Below, in pieces: positions 58,719 to 64,000 of a stretch of 64,000 bases of DNA. The notes beneath the pieces are model-generated. The model worked only from the letters and a program-made list of their open reading frames with translations, did not search any database and was not told where the DNA came from. A program made the position numbers and the translations under genes. Positions within the stretch are counted from its first letter, which is position 1. The number at the start of each line of letters is the position of its first letter. Source of the stretch: Aquidulcibacter sp. (GTDB lineage: Bacteria; Pseudomonadota; Alphaproteobacteria; Caulobacterales; Aquidulcibacteraceae); the NCBI GenBank assembly GCA_027532555.1, contig JAPZTJ010000004.1:124001-188000 (forward strand), written 5' to 3'.

Positions 58719-59870
58719 ATGCCAGCGGTCATGACTGCCTTGATCGAACCTTTCCGCGCCATTTCTATCAGCCGCGTAGCCCATGCGATGAAAGCGCGGG
58801 GCGAAAAGGTGATCCATATGGAATTCGGGCAACCCTCAACCGGGGCACCCTCTAAAGCGATTGCCGCTGCCCATCAGGTGCTGGACACAGATGGCATGGG
58901 TTATTGGGAAAGCAGCCCGCTAAAAGAGGCCTTAGCGGGTCGGTATCAAGACCTTTATGGCGTTACGCTCGACCCAGAGCGGATCGTATTGACGTGTGGG
59001 GCTTCTCCTGCGCTTGTCATGGCGCTGAGCTCAGCTTTTGGTCCAGGGGATCAAATCGCCTTTGCTAGTCCCGGTTATGTGGCTTATCGCAATACGGTCA
59101 AGGCCTTGCATTTAGAGCCGCTGGAGATTGTGTGCGGTGAGGCAACGCGATTTCAAATCTCCGCCGCCCAGATCGAAGCCTTGGAGCGCGCGCCCAAGGG
59201 GCTGATCTTGGCAAGCCCCGCTAATCCAACTGGCACCATCATTCCAGCTGAGGAGCTTAAGGCGATTGCTGATGTGTGTGCCCGACGGAACATCCGCATC
59301 ATTTCAGACGAAATCTATCATGGTCTGAGTTATGTTGGCCGCACTCATTCCATGCTGGAATTTGCCCCTAATGCCTTGGTGGTCAATTCATTCTCAAAGT
59401 ATTTTTCGATGGCGGGTTGGCGCCTTGGCTGGCTGGTAGCTTCTGATGATTTGGTCGATGCGGCACGGGCCCGCATGGGCAACTTGTTTCTGACTGCCCC
59501 ATCACTGGCCCAACATGCTGGCCTTGCGGCCATGGACTGCATCGATGAACTGGAAGCCAATGTTGCGACCTATCGCGCAAACCGCGAGATCGTTTTGCGG
59601 GCTTTGCCCGCCATGGGTGTCACACGCATCGCCCCGCCTGATGGGGCCTTCTACATCTATGCTGATGTCAGCCACTTGACCCAAGACAGCATGGCATTTG
59701 CCCATCGGATGCTGGCCGACACGGGCGTCGCCATCGCTCCGGGCGTCGACTTCGACCCCGTGGCGGGCCACACGCATCTGAGGTTCAGCTTTGCGGTTTC
59801 GACGCCGCAAATCGAAGATGCGATGGCCCGATTAATGCCGTGGTTCAGTAGTAGAAGCGTTCTTCGCTAA
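58719..59870 (+). CDS. Class I/II PLP-dependent aminotransferase
   Basis: A 383-residue fold type I aminotransferase. It shows FGQPSTGAPSKAI, GYWESSPLKEAL, the ASPANPTGTIIP loop (about 168-179), IISDEIYHGLSY and the cofactor-binding Lys in NSFSKYFSMAGWRLGWLV (near residue 230). FSFA near the end carries the substrate-carboxylate Arg region (HLRFSFAV). The amino donor is not clear. Divergent LysR regulator. The end overlaps the SnoaL-like gene by 26 bp. Confidence 0.92.
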   Translation: MPAVMTALIEPFRAISISRVAHAMKARGEKVIHMEFGQPSTGAPSKAIAAAHQVLDTDGMGYWESSPLKEALAGRYQDLYGVTLDPERIVLTCGASPALVMALSSAFGPGDQIAFASPGYVAYRNTVKALHLEPLEIVCGEATRFQISAAQIEALERAPKGLILASPANPTGTIIPAEELKAIADVCARRNIRIISDEIYHGLSYVGRTHSMLEFAPNALVVNSFSKYFSMAGWRLGWLVASDDLVDAARARMGNLFLTAPSLAQHAGLAAMDCIDELEANVATYRANREIVLRALPAMGVTRIAPPDGAFYIYADVSHLTQDSMAFAHRMLADTGVAIAPGVDFDPVAGHTHLRFSFAVSTPQIEDAMARLMPWFSSRSVLR

Positions 59871-60198
59871 TCTTACCGCTCTCCACGGTGTAGAGCGCAA
59901 TCTCATCCATCGCGACCCGCTCACCACTTTCTTTATTGGTGATATCCATGACAAAGCGCACGGCGAATTGATTGCCATTCACATAGGGGCCATGGGTTTC
60001 GACGCTGTGAACCTCGTGGGCCCCATACCACCATTCACCCTTCGCGATGAGCGCAGGGATACCTTCAGCTACGCTATTTGGGCCTTCCATATTTTCGATG
60101 CTACGTACGTTTTCGGCCCAGAATTTGGTGCCGGCTTCATCCATTTGGCCTGCCTTGCAAAGGGCGGTGAAGGCTTCTGCAACTTCTTGTGTTGTCAT
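59845..60198 (-). CDS. SnoaL-like nuclear-transport-factor-2 fold protein
   Basis: A 117-residue cone-shaped fold candidate: TTQEVAEAFTALCKAGQMDE, AGTKFWAENVRSIENMEG, then VRFVMDITNKESGERVAMDE and IALYTVESGKISEERFYY. This matches the SnoaL-like branch of the NTF2 superfamily; the activity is unknown. ATG 60198 has AGGAG upstream, better than the longer frame to 60246. Confidence 0.85.
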   Translation of the reverse strand: MTTQEVAEAFTALCKAGQMDEAGTKFWAENVRSIENMEGPNSVAEGIPALIAKGEWWYGAHEVHSVETHGPYVNGNQFAVRFVMDITNKESGERVAMDEIALYTVESGKISEERFYY

Positions 60199-60326
60199 GT
60201 TACTTGCTCCTGATTTATTGCTCGCAATAGAACATAACAAGAACATACTTTTCTGCGTTTGACAAGTGGATGCCGCTGCAGTTTTGGGTCTGCATCATAA
60301 CTGTACATACTAAAAGCCGGGTCCGC

Positions 60327-61625
60327 CTACCCGAAAAGAGCGCGCCTTTGCGCGGCAGCCACCAGGGTCGTGATGGCCAAGTTTGATAGGACGTTAATGG
60401 CTGTGGCGGCGCGATCGGTGATCGGATTGACGGCAAACAAGATGGCAATGCCTTCAATGGGCAGACCAAGAGCAAGGAGGAGAGGGGCAACAGCGATCAT
60501 ACCCCCGCCTGGAATGCCAGGTACGGTTGCATTGAATAGAGCAGCATAGCCAGCTACGAACACAATCTCTTTTGGGCCTAAGGGCATGCCAAATAAAAGC
60601 GAGAGAAAATAAGTGGAAAACACCCAAGTGTATGCCGTTGATGGTTTAAAGGTTGAAACTGCAAATGGCAGCACAACGCCATAAATGCGCTCAGGCAATC
60701 GCCACACATCCCGGACTGTCTCGATCATAGCGGGCAAGGCTGACAGCGAGGAGCTGGTACCTAAGGCAACCGAAATTGGGTTTGCGATGCCCCTGATTAA
60801 GTTGGACAAAGGCAGTCGACCCCAAATTGCCGTGATTGCGATCAAACCCAGACTGAAGACCATCGCAGCAGTGAGATGCACACCGATAAAATAGCCCAAG
60901 GCCGTAAACGCCGCCCCGCCTAGCTTGGTGCCGACAACGAGTGTCAATGCAAAAATCCCAATCGGTGCGACCAGCAAGACTCCCTGAACCAAAACCAGCA
61001 TCACGGTGCTAATGGTTCGACACATGCTGACAATTTGGCCACGAACGTCGGCAGGAGCAGCCAGACTTGCAAACCCAAAGGCAAGGGCAAATATGATAAG
61101 CGACAACATGGTGCCATCGGCAGCCGCTTTGACCGGATTTGTCGGAATCAGATTTTTGAACCATGTGGCGACACTGGCGTCGCCGGTGGGGATATCGGTG
61201 GGTGAGACAGAGGCACGTAATTTTTCGGTGACAGCTTCATCAAGCGTCAAGCCGGAATAGACCCCGTGTACGCTCAAGGCTGCAAGACTAGCAAAGCAGG
61301 CACTTAACAATACAAAGCCGATGAGTGTCTGAATGCCAATCGCTCCTGCCGAACGGCCGCTTTCCGAGCCCGCAATGGCACCGATCAACAGCGGCACGAT
61401 CAAAGGAATGACCGTCATCCGAATGGCGTTGATCCACATGGTTCCAAGAACATCGAAAAACTCGATCGTTGGGCCTGTCCAAGAAGCAGAGCTCAAACTA
61501 GCCAGAAAACCGCCAGTAGCAAAGCCGAGGACAAGACTCACGATGCACGCGGTTGGCAGTATGCCTTGTATGCGCGTTATTAGTTGCGGCGCTTCCGGCG
61601 CGTTTAAGTGTGTAGCCCCTGTCAT
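60327..61625 (-). CDS. Dicarboxylate/amino acid:cation symporter (DAACS family)
   Basis: A 432-residue transporter with eight helices and two hairpins. Family marks are MWINAIRMTVIPLIVPLLIG (with GAIAGSESGR), SSSLSALPAMIE (serine-rich hairpin HP1), TFKPSTAYTWVF (helix 7 substrate/Na+ site in place of the NMDGT of GltPh), and NATVPGIPGGGMIAVAPLLL (hairpin HP2). The variation in helix 7 means the substrate may not be glutamate or a C4-dicarboxylate. It stands alone. Confidence 0.88.
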   Translation of the reverse strand: MTGATHLNAPEAPQLITRIQGILPTACIVSLVLGFATGGFLASLSSASWTGPTIEFFDVLGTMWINAIRMTVIPLIVPLLIGAIAGSESGRSAGAIGIQTLIGFVLLSACFASLAALSVHGVYSGLTLDEAVTEKLRASVSPTDIPTGDASVATWFKNLIPTNPVKAAADGTMLSLIIFALAFGFASLAAPADVRGQIVSMCRTISTVMLVLVQGVLLVAPIGIFALTLVVGTKLGGAAFTALGYFIGVHLTAAMVFSLGLIAITAIWGRLPLSNLIRGIANPISVALGTSSSLSALPAMIETVRDVWRLPERIYGVVLPFAVSTFKPSTAYTWVFSTYFLSLLFGMPLGPKEIVFVAGYAALFNATVPGIPGGGMIAVAPLLLALGLPIEGIAILFAVNPITDRAATAINVLSNLAITTLVAAAQRRALFG

Positions 61626-61713
61626 AGCGCTAACCCAGAAATGTGTTTAATTCTCGATCATACTAATAAGTAATCGCCAAGCCGCCAAGCCTCAGCCGCG
61701 AAACATTTTTGAT

Positions 61714-62115
61714 CTATTGTCCGCTTATAGCGTCCGAAATTGCCGCCTTGGCGGCACAGGAAACAAGACCATTACGGGTTTTGGGGTCGAGAGAGGTCGC
61801 CGTTTGAACCGCGGACTGGATCGATCCGTCGATCGACGTTTTCACGATCGCCGTCACTGCATCAATATGCTCGGCCTTTAACTTCGGGCCGAGTTCACTT
61901 TGCAAGCAGCCACAAAAGCTTTCAGACTGCCCCGCCAATTGGCAGACGAGTTTGGTATCAAGTACTTCGCCCACGGCTTTGGCAGCATCTCCAGCGACAC
62001 TAACAGCGGAGCTTTTGAGCTCTTTCATCGTCTCGGCGGTTTCATTGGGGGCTTGACCGCACGCACCTAAAGTGAGGGAGACGGTGAGGAGCATGGAGAC
62101 GAGGGCATATTTCAT
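61714..62115 (-). CDS. Lipoprotein of unknown function
   Basis: A 133-residue lipoprotein with signal MKYALVSMLLTVSLTLGACG (lipobox LGAC at residue 19). The mature part is mostly helical with four later cysteines (TKLVCQLAG, SFCGCLQSELG, GLVSCAAKAA), which could form disulfides. I do not recognise the family. An earlier GTG/ATG pair near 62145 is a possible start but would bury the signal. Confidence 0.75.
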   Translation of the reverse strand: MKYALVSMLLTVSLTLGACGQAPNETAETMKELKSSAVSVAGDAAKAVGEVLDTKLVCQLAGQSESFCGCLQSELGPKLKAEHIDAVTAIVKTSIDGSIQSAVQTATSLDPKTRNGLVSCAAKAAISDAISGQ

Positions 62116-62204
62116 GCTCCAGCTATTGGCCTGATCCGCCATCACACGAAACCCACATTGCTGTGACTAATCGAGGTATGTCGCCCCGAGAGGCCCGCGC
62201 GAAC

Positions 62205-63446
62205 TCATTGAGTGAGGTGCAAGGATTCTTCCAAGGTTTTCGCCAATTGCCGGAAGGCAGCGCGCACTTCATCTGGATTGTCAGCATGGAAATAGTAACC
62301 AGCCGACGCACAGGCCTGAAGGGCCGGGGTGATCTGATTATAGTATGGCTTCACCCAATAATCGAAAGCGCTATCGCCATCCAAGCGGACATATTTCAAT
62401 TGCACCACGCCAACCCGGTAGCCTTTCGACTTCATGTCCTGGCAGGCGGTGTTGCCAATTGGGCCGGGCGTAATGGCGTTCCAGTCAAACTGCATGCCGT
62501 CGGTCACGATAATAATGAATTTTTCGGGCTTGGTTTGCGAGCCATCGCCAACCCCTGAAGTCAGGGTGTCTCCACCCGTCTGCATTGCGGGTGTTAAGCG
62601 CGACGAACTCCAGCCCGGCTTCAGTTGAAAGGTGCCAACGAAATCTCGTGCGGCGTCCATGTCCGACGTGAACCCCATTTGCCGTTCCCAAGTTGCCGCC
62701 ATGCGTGCAACGCCATAGCGGGCACGTAGGCCGCGAGGGTAGGCATCGTGCAGCTCATCAATCAGGATCTGCACGCTTTCCTTCATGATGTCATGGCGGA
62801 GCTTCACGCCATTGGCGTGGGCGCGCTGCTCCGACGTTGAATAAAGGTGGCTTTCTTTTAGATGTGTTGGGATATGGCAGGCAAAGGCGCAGTTTTTGTG
62901 ATCTGGATCGTCCTTCGACAAGTCTCTCAACTTGTCACGCCCTGCTTCATCGGCGGCCACACCCATGGAGCCAGATCCGTCAAGCCACAGGTCAACATCA
63001 ATATAGCGATCATCGGCCTTGCGCGCCCGCGCTGTGCCAGAGATTGGCGTATATGCGTCGCCGACGAGGCCCGGGGCTATCGATTCTTGTTTGGCGGTGT
63101 AAGAGATCAGCGCACTACGGACGCGCCCGGTCTCTGTTGTAACGTTAAAATTGGTGACTAAGCCACGGTCGCTCTGGTTCAAATTGGCCATGAAGGTTTT
63201 TTCGGCCACTTCAGCCATTTTATCGTCAGCAGTCGTTGGCGCAATTGCGGCCAAAGCTGCAGTATCCGCAGCGGATTGATACTTTGCTTTGCCGCTGGAA
63301 ATCATGGCTAATTGTATGGAGCCGACGCCCATGATCAAAAGCGCTGTAGCCGATAGCGCGAAGGTGAGTGCCACGCCCCCACGCTCGCTTTTCAGCCGAG
63401 CCGACAGCTTGACCAGCTTTCTCCAATTTTGTTCAAAAGCACGCAT
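62205..63446 (-). CDS. tadG: TadG-like pilus-assembly protein with von Willebrand A domain
   Basis: A 413-residue protein. The N-terminal membrane segment and TadE-type motif read RGGVALTFALSATALLIMGV, with AKYQSAADTAALAA next. A vWA domain follows at about 145-390, with metal-site LDGSGSM near 155, TPAM near 285 and VTDG near 318, and two Cys-rich insertions (KNCAFACHIP, TACQDM). TadG-like proteins act in Flp/Tad pilus assembly, but no other tad gene is visible nearby, so it may be a separate vWA surface protein. ATG 63446 has AGGG upstream. Confidence 0.85.
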   Translation of the reverse strand: MRAFEQNWRKLVKLSARLKSERGGVALTFALSATALLIMGVGSIQLAMISSGKAKYQSAADTAALAAIAPTTADDKMAEVAEKTFMANLNQSDRGLVTNFNVTTETGRVRSALISYTAKQESIAPGLVGDAYTPISGTARARKADDRYIDVDLWLDGSGSMGVAADEAGRDKLRDLSKDDPDHKNCAFACHIPTHLKESHLYSTSEQRAHANGVKLRHDIMKESVQILIDELHDAYPRGLRARYGVARMAATWERQMGFTSDMDAARDFVGTFQLKPGWSSSRLTPAMQTGGDTLTSGVGDGSQTKPEKFIIIVTDGMQFDWNAITPGPIGNTACQDMKSKGYRVGVVQLKYVRLDGDSAFDYWVKPYYNQITPALQACASAGYYFHADNPDEVRAAFRQLAKTLEESLHLTQ

Positions 63447-63829
63447 AATTTTAACCCTGACACGCAAGCACAGGTCCGAAGTATGGGCGCTTTGTTAATT
63501 TTTTGTAAGTATAATTAGTTAACAATATATTACTATGAAAGATAAATTTAAATTACCAATAAGTATTATTATAGTTAATTGGATTTTATATTTAACTGTG
63601 AATCTCGTGATTTGGATGCATTCAGTATGAATTCTGTCGATATTTCAGGGTTTTGGGCTTGAGTTGCCGCGCGCTCCAAAAATGGTTAACAAAGCCAAGC
63701 TACGAGAAAATTTTAACCGACTGGTTTTATTAACCTAAATGAAAAAATAACTGCATTAACTGCATTTTTTTTAACATATTTTAGGTTCGGCCCGTGTGAA
63801 AGTCCTTCGTTTTCTGAAAGACAGCCCAG
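63447..63829. other. AT-rich intergenic region
   Basis: About 380 bp, with the part at 63485-63600 strikingly AT-rich for this genome. It contains GTTAAC (near 63518 and 63683) and several TTAA tetramers. It holds the divergent promoters of the TadG-like and HPP genes; I see no gene in it. Confidence 0.5.
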
Positions 63830-64000
63830 ATGCAGGACTTTTTTTCGTTCATTCAAAATCGGCTGACTTCCCAACCTTGGAAACCTGCCTTGGGTGCGGG
63901 CCTTTCCATCGCTTTGCTGGCAAGTTTGAAGCAAATCGGCCTGTTTCCCTATCTCATTGCGCCATTAGGGGCGTCTGCAACTTTGGTTTGGATGGTTCCT
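63830..64000 (+). CDS. HPP-family membrane protein, N-terminal part
   Basis: The first 57 residues of a frame cut by the right edge. After a soluble start (MQDFFSFIQNRL), ALGAGLSIALLASLKQIGLF forms a first helix, followed by YLIAPLGASATLVWMVP, the conserved second-helix/loop motif of the HPP family (integral membrane proteins, some linked to nitrite transport or CBS domains). The rest lies outside the window. No strong ribosome site is seen before ATG 63830. Confidence 0.7.
   Translation, partial: MQDFFSFIQNRLTSQPWKPALGAGLSIALLASLKQIGLFPYLIAPLGASATLVWMVP

Overview
The window comes from an alphaproteobacterium, most likely of the Caulobacterales / Hyphomonadaceae / Maricaulales type. The main reason is the left end (0.8-9.0 kb), which carries what I read as a holdfast-polysaccharide locus: hfsD facing away from hfsABC, and hfsEFG converging on them. 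A cobalamin riboswitch with btuBFCD, an isolated TadG-like protein, an Hpt protein and a large two-helix coiled-coil protein resembling TipN fit the same group. Base composition is moderate (mid-50s % GC by eye). The track of genes is dense with many ATGA stop/start overlaps. I see no IS element, prophage, CRISPR array or rRNA.

Layout. 0-0.8 kb: edge-truncated Smr-like gene and a Sel1-repeat protein. 0.8-9.0 kb: holdfast export and synthesis genes (outer-membrane exporter HfsD, co-polymerase HfsA, HfsB with a degenerate P-loop, polymerase-like HfsC, glycosyltransferase HfsG, flippase HfsF, initiating transferase HfsE). 9.2-12.0 kb: tRNA-Ser, a GST-fold protein, a HigB/HigA toxin-antitoxin pair, a PRC-barrel protein and a 48-residue membrane peptide. 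12.1-17.1 kb: cobalamin riboswitch followed by a tightly overlapping btuB-btuF-btuC-btuD uptake operon. 17.1-21.4 kb: epimerase/LysR divergent pair, PagL-like outer-membrane protein, and a methyl-accepting chemotaxis protein whose start region looks frameshifted.

21.6-34.7 kb is mostly lipid and peptide metabolism: crotonase, lipoprotein, class C-type serine hydrolase, ABM-fold protein, acyl-CoA dehydrogenase, lipase, short-chain dehydrogenase, S46 dipeptidyl-peptidase, PQQ-type sugar dehydrogenase, MFS transporter, DUF2817 peptidase-like protein and a dipeptide epimerase. 34.9-38.6 kb is a four-gene Mla/MCE lipid transport operon. It converges on an 833-residue coiled-coil membrane protein containing 28 consecutive prolines.

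41.5-55.5 kb is the most unusual part. A type I secretion ABC/HlyD pair lies divergent from a small DUF6471 protein. Two tandem paralogous GT4 glycosyltransferases with an extra C-terminal domain follow, then a sulfotransferase, an 872-residue RTX repeat protein with its own strong terminator, a third glycosyltransferase and an M23 endopeptidase-like protein. I read this as a candidate system for secreting an RTX surface protein and modifying a cell-surface glycan; this is inference from gene order. 55.9-64 kb is ordinary: tRNA-Lys, Hpt protein, chorismate mutase, LysR, aminotransferase, SnoaL-like protein, dicarboxylate symporter, lipoprotein and TadG. It ends with an AT-rich spacer and the start of an HPP-family membrane protein that runs off the right edge.
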